Origin: Arenibaculum pallidiluteum
Lineage (GTDB): Bacteria > Pseudomonadota > Alphaproteobacteria > Azospirillales > Azospirillaceae
Direction of reading: 5' to 3'
DNA: 64,000 bases
Assembly (NCBI RefSeq): GCF_017355985.1
Contig: NZ_JAFIQU010000004.1
Span: forward strand, 62,001-126,000
Below, piece by piece: positions 45,228 to 52,748 of this stretch. The notes below the pieces were generated by a model, which saw only the letters and a program-made list of their open reading frames with translations, ran no database searches and was not told the origin of the DNA. Numbering within the stretch: the first letter of the stretch is position 1; each line of letters begins with the position of its first letter. Made by a program: the position numbers and the translations under genes.

Positions 45228-46137
45228 GCACCGGACCGCCCTGCTCCTGGCCGAGCGGCCGGACTGGCACACGCCTCGGCTGCACCGGGCCATCGAGGCG
45301 CGCGGCATCGCGTGCCGGATCGCCTCGCCCCGGGAATGCGCTCTCGTCGGCGGTGCTGACGGGGGCGGCGTGATCGTGCCCGGCATGGGGGGCCGGCTGC
45401 CCGCCGCGGTCTTCGTGCGCGCGGTCGGCAAGGGCAGCTTCGAGGAGGTCACGCTCCGGCTCGGCGTCCTGCATGCCTTCGGGACGCTGGGCGTTCCGGT
45501 CTACAACGACGCGCGCGCGATCGAGCGCTGCGTCGACAAGAGCACGACCAGCTTCCTGCTTGCCCGGGCGGGCATCCCGACGCCGGACACCGTGACTGTG
45601 CAGGGCCGGGAGGGTGCGGCGGCCGTCATCGCCGAACTCGGCGGCGAGTTCGTCCTGAAGCCGCTCTTCGGCGCCCAGGGGCGGGGGCTGATGCGCATCG
45701 CGACCCCGGGGGACCTGCCGCCGGAGGAGGAGGTCGCCGGCGTCTATCATCTCCAGCGCTTCGTGCCGCCGCTCTCCGCTGACGCATGGCGCGACCGGCG
45801 CGTCTTCGTCGTCGGCGGGCGCGCCATTGCCGCCATGACCCGGCGGGGAACCCACTGGATCACCAACGTGCACCAGGGGGCTGCCTGCGAGCCCGCCCCC
45901 GCATCCGGAGCCCATGCCGAGCTGGCCGTGGCCGCGGCGTCCGTGCTGGGCGCGGACTATGCGGGCGTCGACCTGATCGAGGACGGGCGCGGCGGATGGC
46001 TCGTGCTCGAGGTCAACAGCATGCCGGCCTGGCAGGGCCTTCAGGGCGTCGCCCCGGTCGACGTCGCCGAGGCGCTGGCCGAGGACTTCGTGGAACGGGT
46101 GATACGTGCCGCACGACGACCTCTTGAGCTGGCCTGA
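45220..46137 (+). CDS. RimK-like ATP-grasp ligase of the H4MPT cluster
   Basis: A 305-residue ATP-grasp protein of the RimK/MptN kind: YNDARAIERCVDKSTTSFLL, FVLKPLFGAQGRGLMRI, VFVVGGRAIAAMTRRG, WITNVHQGA and LVLEVNSMPAWQGLQG. Archaeal MptN adds alpha-glutamate to tetrahydrosarcinapterin; here it probably adds glutamate to H4MPT or methylofuran. It sits between mch and the CitG-like gene, overlapping each (8 and 32 bases), as orf5 does in Methylobacterium. Confidence 0.83.
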   Translation: MAEHRTALLLAERPDWHTPRLHRAIEARGIACRIASPRECALVGGADGGGVIVPGMGGRLPAAVFVRAVGKGSFEEVTLRLGVLHAFGTLGVPVYNDARAIERCVDKSTTSFLLARAGIPTPDTVTVQGREGAAAVIAELGGEFVLKPLFGAQGRGLMRIATPGDLPPEEEVAGVYHLQRFVPPLSADAWRDRRVFVVGGRAIAAMTRRGTHWITNVHQGAACEPAPASGAHAELAVAAASVLGADYAGVDLIEDGRGGWLVLEVNSMPAWQGLQGVAPVDVAEALAEDFVERVIRAARRPLELA

Positions 46138-47002
46138 TGCGGACGCGCCGGTGGCGGAGCTGTTCGTGGCCTCATGCAGGGCGGAGATCCTGGCCCTCAA
46201 GCCCGGGAACGTGCATGTGCACGCGGACGGCCACGGCATGACCGCGCAGCAGTTCCTGGACAGCGCCGAGGCAGCCGCCCCGCCCCTGACAGCACCCGGC
46301 CGCACGGTCGGCGAGCGGATCCTGGACGCCGTCAGGGCCACGCGAGCGGTCGCGGGCTGCAACACCAATCTCGGCATCGTCCTGCTGACGGCGCCTGTCG
46401 CGCAGGCCCTCGAGGAGGCGCGGCCCGGCGAGGCGCTGCGGCAGCCGCTGGCACGGGTCCTCGACGGGCTCACGGTCGGCTCCGCCGAGAAGGCCTACGA
46501 GGCCATCCGCATCGCGTCGCCGGGCGGGCTTGGCCGCAGCGGGAACCACGACGTGGCGGAGAAGCCGCGGGTGACGCTGCTCGCCGCCATGCAGGAAGCA
46601 GCCGGACGGGACCGGATCGCCGCGCAGTATGCGGGGCACTATGCCGATGTCTTCGAGATCGGCATGCGCGCAGTCGAGGACAGTCGGCAGGCCGCAGCGG
46701 ATCCGGTCCGCGCGGTCGAGGCCGCCTATTGGGATTTCCTGACCGCCTTCGAGGACAGCCACGTGGCCCGAAAGCACGGCAATGCGACGGCCGCCTGGCT
46801 CCTCCGCGGCGCTCGGGAGATTAGGGGGCGGCTCGACGAGACCGCGTCGCCCCTGGAACGGAAGAGGATCGCCCTGGAATTCGACGAGGACCTGAAGCGC
46901 CGCGGGATCAATCCCGGGACGTCGGCGGACCTGGCGGTTTGCGCCCTGTTTGCGGTCTTCGCCGAGGACAGGCTTTCCTCGGCAACGCCTTCACATCCCT
47001 AA
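46106..47002 (+). CDS. Triphosphoribosyl-dephospho-CoA synthase (CitG)-like protein of the H4MPT cluster
   Basis: A 298-residue all-helical protein of the CitG family: [54 protein letters not shown] and [18 protein letters not shown]. CitG attaches a ribosyl group from ATP to dephospho-CoA; no citrate lyase is here, so the H4MPT homologue (orf7 in Methylobacterium) probably carries out another ribosyl or phosphoribosyl transfer, as yet undefined. It uses a GTG start inside the preceding gene and is followed by fae 11 bases on. Confidence 0.83.
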   Translation: MPHDDLLSWPDADAPVAELFVASCRAEILALKPGNVHVHADGHGMTAQQFLDSAEAAAPPLTAPGRTVGERILDAVRATRAVAGCNTNLGIVLLTAPVAQALEEARPGEALRQPLARVLDGLTVGSAEKAYEAIRIASPGGLGRSGNHDVAEKPRVTLLAAMQEAAGRDRIAAQYAGHYADVFEIGMRAVEDSRQAAADPVRAVEAAYWDFLTAFEDSHVARKHGNATAAWLLRGAREIRGRLDETASPLERKRIALEFDEDLKRRGINPGTSADLAVCALFAVFAEDRLSSATPSHP

Positions 47003-47013
47003 GGGAGGATCAT

Positions 47014-47520
47014 ATGGCAAAGATCGATCGCGTGCTGGTCGGTGAGTCCCTCGTCGGAGACGGCAACGAGGTCGCCCACATTGACCTGATCATGGGCCCG
47101 CGCGGAAGCGCCGCCGAGACGGCCTTCTGCAACGCCCTGACCAACAACAAGGACGGATTCACGTCCCTGCTGGCGGTGGTCGCCCCGAACCTGATGTGCA
47201 AGCCGGCGACCATCCTGTTCAACAAGGTCACCATCAAGGGCGCCAAGCAGGCCGTGCAGATGTTCGGCCCGGCCCAACATGGCGTCGCCAAGGCGGTGGC
47301 GGATTGCGTCGAGAACGGCACGATCCCCGCCGACGAGGCCGACAACATCTTCATCTGCGTCGGTGTCTTCATCCACTGGGATGCCGCTGACGACGCGAAG
47401 ATCCAGGACTACAACTACCGTGCGACCAAGGAGTCCATCGAGCGCGCCGTCTCGGGCTTCCCCAATGCCCGCCAGATGGTCGAACAGAAGGACAAGGTGA
47501 AGCACCCCTTCGCCGCCTGA
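47014..47520 (+). CDS. fae: Formaldehyde-activating enzyme
   Basis: A 168-residue protein catalysing condensation of formaldehyde with H4MPT to methylene-H4[23 protein letters not shown] contains His22, the catalytic histidine (His17-equivalent); [20 protein letters not shown] and [19 protein letters not shown] are also signature blocks. ATG 47014 has an aagggagga site. As the last gene of the operon, with a strong terminator behind it, it may also have its own promoter for the high expression Fae needs. Confidence 0.97.
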   Translation: MAKIDRVLVGESLVGDGNEVAHIDLIMGPRGSAAETAFCNALTNNKDGFTSLLAVVAPNLMCKPATILFNKVTIKGAKQAVQMFGPAQHGVAKAVADCVENGTIPADEADNIFICVGVFIHWDAADDAKIQDYNYRATKESIERAVSGFPNARQMVEQKDKVKHPFAA

Positions 47521-47530
47521 CAACCGCTCC

Positions 47531-47558
47531 CGTCCCCCGCGCTCCGGCGCGGGGGACG
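47531..47558. terminator. Strong hairpin between convergent fae and the HisA-like gene
   Basis: A perfect 12-bp stem, cgtcccccgcgc (47531-47542) and gcgcgggggacg (47547-47558), with a TCCG tetraloop fills the 41-base space between two convergent stop codons. It should stop or stabilise transcripts from both sides. Confidence 0.75.
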
Positions 47559-47561
47559 GCG

Positions 47562-48269
47562 TCACGGCGCCTGCCCGAGCCCAGCCAGATCGCCGGCGGT
47601 GATCCGGCCCTCGTGCAGGGCGGTGGCCACGAGCGCGCCGTCGATGCCCAGGGCCGCCAGCACCGCCAGATCCCGGCCGTCGCGAACGCCGCCCGCCGCG
47701 AAAAGGCGGGTCCGCGGGGCCCTGGCCCGGTAGGTGCGCAGCGCCTCCATATCGGGTCCCAGGCCCGAGCCGACGCGCGCGAGCGTCATCACGATCACGT
47801 CGTCCGGCCACAGGTCCGGCCGTTCCGGAAGCCCGGGAGGCCCCACATAGGCACCATCCCGATGGTCCAGCGACAGCACGAGGCGTCCGTCATGTGCGGA
47901 AAGGAAAGACAAGGCCCCGTCGGCACGCAGGCTCTCGGTGCCGAGTACGGCGCGGAGGTTCGGGGGACCATCTGCGAGGAAGGCCACGGCCGCCTCGATA
48001 TCGGCGAATCCCGCATCGACCCAGAATCGAAGATCCGGGAAGCCGCGCGCGAGCTCGCCCACGGCATGGCCGCCCCGGCCCTCGATGGCGTCGAGATCCG
48101 CGAGATAGACCGTCCCGAAGGGATGCAGGCCGAGATAGCCTTCGACGACGGCGGCGGCGTCGTTCCCGCGACACAGCGGGGATTCGAGCGGCCTGTAGAG
48201 GTCCCGCTGCCCGCGTCGGGCATGGACGGCGACCCCGCCACGCAGGTCGATGACCGGAATGACGTCCAT
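47562..48269 (-). CDS. HisA-like TIM-barrel protein of the H4MPT cluster
   Basis: A 235-residue protein of the HisA/HisF superfamily: MDVIPVIDLRGGVAVHARRG, GTVYLADLDAIEGRGG, FWVDAGFADIEAA, and RLFAAGGVRDGRDLAVLAALGIDGALVAT. The barrel keeps the phosphate-binding glycine motif. Histidine biosynthesis genes are absent here; homologues (orf9) accompany H4MPT genes in Methylobacterium and methanogens, with an undefined role. Its strong ggaggtgaag ribosome binding site lies within the 21-base divergent gap. Confidence 0.8.
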   Translation of the reverse strand: MDVIPVIDLRGGVAVHARRGQRDLYRPLESPLCRGNDAAAVVEGYLGLHPFGTVYLADLDAIEGRGGHAVGELARGFPDLRFWVDAGFADIEAAVAFLADGPPNLRAVLGTESLRADGALSFLSAHDGRLVLSLDHRDGAYVGPPGLPERPDLWPDDVIVMTLARVGSGLGPDMEALRTYRARAPRTRLFAAGGVRDGRDLAVLAALGIDGALVATALHEGRITAGDLAGLGQAP

Positions 48270-48290
48270 GAGCTTCACCTCCGGCCGCGG

Positions 48291-49280
48291 ATGATGCGCG
48301 TTCTCGTCGTCGAGTTCATCACCGGCGGCGGCATACCGGCCAGCGACCCGTTGCCGCCGTCCCTGGCACGCGAAGGCGAGCTGATGCTGACCTCGCTGCT
48401 GCGCGACCTCGGTCGGGTCCCCGGCATCGAGGTCGTGACCACCCGCGACGCGCGCCTGCCCCGCCTTTCCGCCGGCACCGTCCACCAAGTGACCGGCGGC
48501 CGCGATGCCTGGGATGCCTGGGCCCGGCTCGCATGGACCGTGGACGCGGTCTGGCCGGTGGCGCCCGAGACCGCCGGCGAGCTCGAGCGGCTGAGCCGCC
48601 TGACCCTTGCCGCGGGCGCACTGCTCCTCAACAGCCGGCCGGACGCCGTGGCCGTCACCGCGCGCAAGTCGCGCACCGCGGAAAGGCTGGGCGCCGCAGG
48701 CATCGCCGTGGCGCCCACCAGCGCGGCGTCCCAGCCGCCGGCCGGGGTCGGCCCGTGGGTCGCCAAACCGGACGACGGCGCCGGGTGCGAGGAGACGGTC
48801 CTGCTCGAGGATCTTGCTGCATGGGCGCGCTGGCGCGCCACGCGCGACCGGCGCGGCTTCGTGCTGCAGCCTTTTGTCCCGGGTGTTCCGGCCAGCCTCT
48901 CCATGATCTGCCGCGAAGGGACCGGCTGGCTGCTCTCGGTCAACCGGCAGGCCGTGCGCCTCGACCACGACCGCTTCGTCTATGCGGGCGGCACCGTCGC
49001 AGGCCTGCCGGTGACCGAGACCCATGCCCGGCTCGCATCGGCGGTGGCGGCAGCGTTGCCCGGCCTCTGGGGCCATGTCGGCGTCGACTTCGTGGAGACG
49101 CCGGCCGGCCCCGTGGTGATCGAGGTGAACCCCCGCCTGACCACCTCCTATGCGGCGCTGGGTCGCGCCACGGGGCTGAACGTCGCCTCGCTCGTCCTGG
49201 ACCTCCTGGACGGCCCCCCTGCCCTGCCGCAGCGGCGCGGTGCCCCGGTTCCCGTGGAGATCGACCTGGTGCGCGCATGA
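48291..49280 (+). CDS. ATP-grasp ligase of the H4MPT/methylofuran cluster
   Basis: A 329-residue ATP-grasp enzyme: N-terminal RVLVVEFITGGGIPASDPLP, LNSRPDAVAVTARKSRTAERL, WVAKPDDGAGCEETVLLED, FVPGVPASLSMICREG, WGHVGVDFVETPAGPVVIEVNPRLTTSYAALG. This subfamily resembles archaeal tyramine-glutamate ligase MfnD-type proteins; a ligase role in methylofuran side-chain assembly is plausible. It starts 21 bases from the divergent HisA-like gene and overlaps the MfnF-like gene by 4 bases. No good ribosome binding site is seen before ATG 48291/48294. Confidence 0.78.
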   Translation: MMRVLVVEFITGGGIPASDPLPPSLAREGELMLTSLLRDLGRVPGIEVVTTRDARLPRLSAGTVHQVTGGRDAWDAWARLAWTVDAVWPVAPETAGELERLSRLTLAAGALLLNSRPDAVAVTARKSRTAERLGAAGIAVAPTSAASQPPAGVGPWVAKPDDGAGCEETVLLEDLAAWARWRATRDRRGFVLQPFVPGVPASLSMICREGTGWLLSVNRQAVRLDHDRFVYAGGTVAGLPVTETHARLASAVAAALPGLWGHVGVDFVETPAGPVVIEVNPRLTTSYAALGRATGLNVASLVLDLLDGPPALPQRRGAPVPVEIDLVRA

Positions 49281-50323
49281 TCCTCGGACTGGATATCGGA
49301 GGCGCCCATCTCAAGGCGGCATGGGTCCGCCGGGACGGCAGGCTCATCGCGGCGGCGCAGGTCCCGACGCCGCTCTGGCAAGGGCTCGGCCATCTTCGGG
49401 AGGGTCTCTCGACCATCCTGGGCGGCCGGACCACGCCGCAGCGCGTCGCCGTCACCATGACCGGCGAGCTGGTCGACCTGTTCGAGGACCGGGCTGCGGG
49501 CGTGGCCGGGATCCTTGAGGTGCTGGGGCCAACGCTGCGCGGCGCGGATGTGGCGGTCTACCGCGGCGTCGCCGGCTTCCTGGACATCGCCGAGACGCGG
49601 GGGATGGAGGCGCAGATCGCCTCGGCGAACTGGCTTGCGACGGCGCATGTGGTGACCCGGCGCGCAGACCAGGGCATCCTCGTGGACATCGGTAGCACGA
49701 CGACCGACATCGTACCCTTCGCCGCGGGAATGCCGCGCCATGCGGGGACGAGCGACGCCGAGCGCCTGGAGCGTGGCGAGCTCGTCTATACCGGCGTCGT
49801 CCGCACGCCGGTCATGGCCGTGACGCCGAAGGTCCCGCTTCGCGGGCTGTGGCGCGGCGTGATGGCCGAGTACTTCGCCACTATGGCGGACGTGCACCGC
49901 CTGACGGGCGAGCTGCCGGCCGACGCGGACCAGCACCCGACCGCGGACGGCCGCGACCGCAGCCGCCTGTCGAGCGCACGGCGCCTTGCGCGGATGATCG
50001 GCGCGGACGAGGCCGAGGGCAGCGCGACCGACTGGGCACGCCTGGCCAGGTATCTCGCGGACTGCCAGTTGCGTGCGATCGAGGACGGGCTTGCGCAGGT
50101 GACTTCGAGGGGCGATGCGGCAGAGGACGCGCCGGTCGTCGGAGCGGGGGTCGGCCGGTTCCTGGCACGCCGCCTGGCCGATCGCGCCAGGCGGCCCTAC
50201 TTGGACTACGCGGACCTGCTCGCGATCACGCCCGACCTGCACGAGGAGGCCGGGCGCTGCGCGCCGGCCGTCGCCGTGGCCATGCTGGCGGCGGAGAGCG
50301 CGCATGGCGCTCCGGGCACATGA
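49277..50323 (+). CDS. H4MPT-linked hydantoinase-like/ASKHA protein, MfnF-like
   Basis: A 348-residue protein of the sugar kinase/Hsp70 fold: MILGLDIGGAHLKAAW, VAVTMTGELVDLF, ASANWLATAHVV, DQGILVDIGSTTTDIVPF (phosphate loops), ERLERGELVYTGVVRTPVMA, and a C-terminal VVGAGVGRFLARRLA. In archaea MfnF condenses the furan and tyramine halves of methanofuran; bacterial members are annotated as H4MPT-linked C1-transfer proteins. Coupled to the preceding ATP-grasp gene by ATGA. Confidence 0.83.
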   Translation: MILGLDIGGAHLKAAWVRRDGRLIAAAQVPTPLWQGLGHLREGLSTILGGRTTPQRVAVTMTGELVDLFEDRAAGVAGILEVLGPTLRGADVAVYRGVAGFLDIAETRGMEAQIASANWLATAHVVTRRADQGILVDIGSTTTDIVPFAAGMPRHAGTSDAERLERGELVYTGVVRTPVMAVTPKVPLRGLWRGVMAEYFATMADVHRLTGELPADADQHPTADGRDRSRLSSARRLARMIGADEAEGSATDWARLARYLADCQLRAIEDGLAQVTSRGDAAEDAPVVGAGVGRFLARRLADRARRPYLDYADLLAITPDLHEEAGRCAPAVAVAMLAAESAHGAPGT

Positions 50324-50476
50324 TGCCCGCGGCGCCGGGCGCCTGCCCGAACGCTTGCATAGCCGGCCGCCCGGCACCATCATCAGTATGACCAATCGTC
50401 TGCCGTCGCATCAGCGGCCGGAACGCCGCGCATCGCGCATCCGGCGGCGAGCGCGCCATCAACGGAGCCGAACGCG

Positions 50477-51421
50477 ATGCGGCCTCCACCGGCCATGACC
50501 GCCGCCCGGGCGGCTCCGACGCTCGCCGCTGCGGCGCTGGCGCTGCTCTGGGCCGGCGCCGGTGCAGCCCAGGAGCTCCCGGTCCGAGAGGTGGCGCCCG
50601 GCGTCTTCGTCCATGAGGGCGCGCATGAGGAGACGGCGCCGGGGAATGGCGGCGACATCGCCAATATCGGCTTTGTCGTCGGCGAGGATGCGGTCGCGGT
50701 GATCGATACCGGCGGATCGCCCGCGATCGGCCGCCGCCTGCGTGCGGCCGTCGAGAGCCGTACGCGCAAGCCCGTCCGCTATGTCGTGAACACGCACATG
50801 CATCCCGACCATGTCTTCGGGAACGGCGCTTTTCCGGAGGCCGAGCTGGTCGGCCACGCCAATCTGGCCGATGCGCTCGCGCGCCGGCTCGAAACCTACA
50901 AGGCGCGGCTGGCGGAGGAGCTGGGCCCCGAAGCCGCGGCCGGCATCGGAGCACCCGAGGTCGATGTCGCGGTCGCGGACCGGTTGCGCCTGGACCTCGG
51001 CGGGCGCGCCCTGGAGATCCAGGCTTTCCCGACCGCGCACACCAACAACGACGTGACGGTCCTCGATCCCGCAACGGGCACGCTGTTCACGGGAGACCTG
51101 CTCTTCGTGGAGCGGGTGCCCGCCGTCGACGGCAGCGCGCTCGGCTGGCTGCGCGCCATGGACGCGCTTGCGGCGCAGCCGGCCGCACGCGTGGTGCCCG
51201 GCCACGGCCCGACGCTCGAGGGCTGGCCCGCGTCGCTCGCCGCGCAGCGGCGCTACCTTGACTCGCTGGTGACCGAGGTCCGCCAAGCCCTCAAGGCGGG
51301 TCGCGGCCTGTCCGAGACGGTGGAGCGGGCCGCCACCGCCGAGGGGCTGGGCTGGGCCCTGTTCGAGACCTATCACCCGCGGAACGTGACGGCGGTCTAC
51401 GCCGAGCTGGAATGGGAATGA
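50477..51421 (+). CDS. Quinoprotein relay system zinc metallohydrolase (SoxH-related)
   Basis: A 314-residue exported metallo-beta-lactamase-fold protein. A signal peptide (TLAAAALALLWAGAGAAQ) is followed by metal motif NTHMHPDHVFGN, a third-His region AFPTAHTNNDVTV, LFTGDLLFVERVP and VVPGHGPTLEGWP. This is the type encoded near PQQ dehydrogenases with a SoxYZ-like carrier, proposed to act on a sulphur-bound intermediate in the periplasm. ATG 50477 was chosen; ATG 50495 also possible. The carrier gene follows 14 bases on. Confidence 0.85.
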   Translation: MRPPPAMTAARAAPTLAAAALALLWAGAGAAQELPVREVAPGVFVHEGAHEETAPGNGGDIANIGFVVGEDAVAVIDTGGSPAIGRRLRAAVESRTRKPVRYVVNTHMHPDHVFGNGAFPEAELVGHANLADALARRLETYKARLAEELGPEAAAGIGAPEVDVAVADRLRLDLGGRALEIQAFPTAHTNNDVTVLDPATGTLFTGDLLFVERVPAVDGSALGWLRAMDALAAQPAARVVPGHGPTLEGWPASLAAQRRYLDSLVTEVRQALKAGRGLSETVERAATAEGLGWALFETYHPRNVTAVYAELEWE

Positions 51422-51435
51422 CCCAGGAGGAGAGG

Positions 51436-52260
51436 ATGAGCGGAGATCCCTCAAGCATCCGGTATCGGCGCGGCGCGGCTCCCTTCGGTGCCCTGCTGCT
51501 TCTGACCGCGGCCGGCGCCGCCGCCGCGGATCCGGTCGAGGACGAGCGCTGGGAGCTGCTGCGCGCGACCTACTTCGCCGATCGCGCCATCGAAGATGCC
51601 GGGCAACTGCTTGGGCTCGAGGCCCCGAAGCGCGCGCAGGATGCGGCCATCGTGCCGCTCAAGGTCCTGCTCTCGCCGGAGCTGCGCGCCAAGAAGCTGA
51701 CACTGATCGTCGACGACAACCCGGTGCCGCTGGCGGCCGCGATCGACCTCGGCGAGGCGAGCGCGCCGGGCGCGCTCGAGACGCGCGTGCGCGTCAACGA
51801 GTATACGAACGTGCGCGCGGTGGCCGAGACCGAGGACGGCCGCCTGCTGATGACCTCGCGCTACATCAAGGCGGCGGGAGGCTGCTCGGCCCCGGCGCTC
51901 AAGGATCCCGCGCAATCCCTTGCCCGGATGGGCAAGATGAAGATGAATCTCCCCGATCGGATCCCGGCGGGAAGCCCCGTGACGGCTCAGCTCCTGATCA
52001 GCCATCCCAACAACAGCGGGCTGCAGTTCGACCAGGTCTCCCGCTTCTTCATCCCGCCGCACTACATCCGCTCGGTCAGCGTCAGCTACAACGGCAAGCC
52101 CGTCCTCGAGATGACGACCGACATCTCGATCAGCGAGGATCCGAACTTCCAGTTCTCCTTCGTCCCCGAAGCCGATGGAATGCTGGAGGTCCGCGCCGTC
52201 GACACCAAGGACAAGGTCTTCACGGAAAGTTGGCCGGTGAAGGTGGCCCCGGCGAGCTGA
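51436..52260 (+). CDS. Quinoprotein dehydrogenase-associated SoxYZ-like carrier protein
   Basis: A 274-residue exported protein fusing a SoxY-like domain (after signal peptide ALLLLTAAGAAAA; LKVLLSPELRAKKLTLIVDD, then YIKAAGGCSAPAL with carrier Cys150) and a SoxZ-like domain (VTAQLLISHPNNSGL, FFIPPHYIRSVSVSYNGKPV). True SoxY ends in a GGCGG swinging arm; here the Cys is internal as in the quinoprotein-associated family. It probably works with the metallohydrolase before it, in the same periplasm as XoxF. ATG 51436 has an aggagg site. Confidence 0.87.
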   Translation: MSGDPSSIRYRRGAAPFGALLLLTAAGAAAADPVEDERWELLRATYFADRAIEDAGQLLGLEAPKRAQDAAIVPLKVLLSPELRAKKLTLIVDDNPVPLAAAIDLGEASAPGALETRVRVNEYTNVRAVAETEDGRLLMTSRYIKAAGGCSAPALKDPAQSLARMGKMKMNLPDRIPAGSPVTAQLLISHPNNSGLQFDQVSRFFIPPHYIRSVSVSYNGKPVLEMTTDISISEDPNFQFSFVPEADGMLEVRAVDTKDKVFTESWPVKVAPAS

Positions 52261-52318
52261 GGCGGGTGGCAGGGTGGCAAGGCCTGGGCGGCACGCTGGC
52301 CGCTCCGGCCCGCGGACG

Positions 52319-52660
52319 TCAGAAGCACTGCAGGTCGGCCGCCACCTGGACCTTGCGGAAGCGGTCCATCAGCTCCTGCGCCCAGGCGAGTCCGCGGAAC
52401 ATGGCGCCGCGGTCCCCGGGCGCCTCGGACATCACCTTCACGGTCTCAAGGGCAGTGTAATCCTGGTAGGGGAACTGCTCCGCGATGGCGTCGATGCTGC
52501 ACGAGCACTTCTGCAGGACCTGCTGCGTCTGGCCATTCGTCTCCATGCAGCCGAGCACGTAGTCCACGCGGGCGACGGTGGGATAATCGTTCGCCCGGGC
52601 TGCGGGGCACGCCCCCAGGACGGCCGCCACCACGGCGCCAGCGAGCACGCATTTATTCAT
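52319..52660 (-). CDS. Small exported Cys-containing protein
   Basis: A 113-residue protein: signal peptide (LAGAVVAAVLGACPAARA), then a compact domain with four Cys (VLGCMETNG, QKCSCSIDAIAEQF, and a C-terminal LQCF) and helical segments (ALETVKVMSEA, LAWAQELMDRFRKVQ). The even number of Cys suggests two disulphides in the periplasm. It lies between the quinoprotein relay pair and fdhB, on the opposite strand. The family is not recognised; the neighbourhood suggests a role with quinoprotein dehydrogenases. Confidence 0.65.
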   Translation of the reverse strand: MNKCVLAGAVVAAVLGACPAARANDYPTVARVDYVLGCMETNGQTQQVLQKCSCSIDAIAEQFPYQDYTALETVKVMSEAPGDRGAMFRGLAWAQELMDRFRKVQVAADLQCF

Positions 52661-52696
52661 ACCTTCGACCCCTACGTTCCGACGTCAGGAGAGGCG

Positions 52697-52706
52697 ATGC
52701 TAGCAT
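52697..52706. promoter_or_regulatory. Perfect 10-bp palindrome upstream of fdhB
   Basis: atgctagcat, 42 bases before the fdhB start, lies in the 88-base divergent space with the small exported protein gene. It may be an operator; the shortness makes chance occurrence possible. Confidence 0.3.
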
Positions 52707-52748
52707 GCGGTCCTGCAGGCCGAGAGTGTACGGAAGAACGGTAATTTC

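Noticed and set aside
46106-47002. CitG of a citrate lyase operon
   Set aside because: No citrate lyase subunits are present; the gene lies between an ATP-grasp gene and fae as in other H4MPT clusters.
47562-48269. Histidine biosynthesis gene hisA
   Set aside because: No other his genes are nearby and the gene is embedded in the H4MPT cluster, where a HisA-like homologue is conserved.
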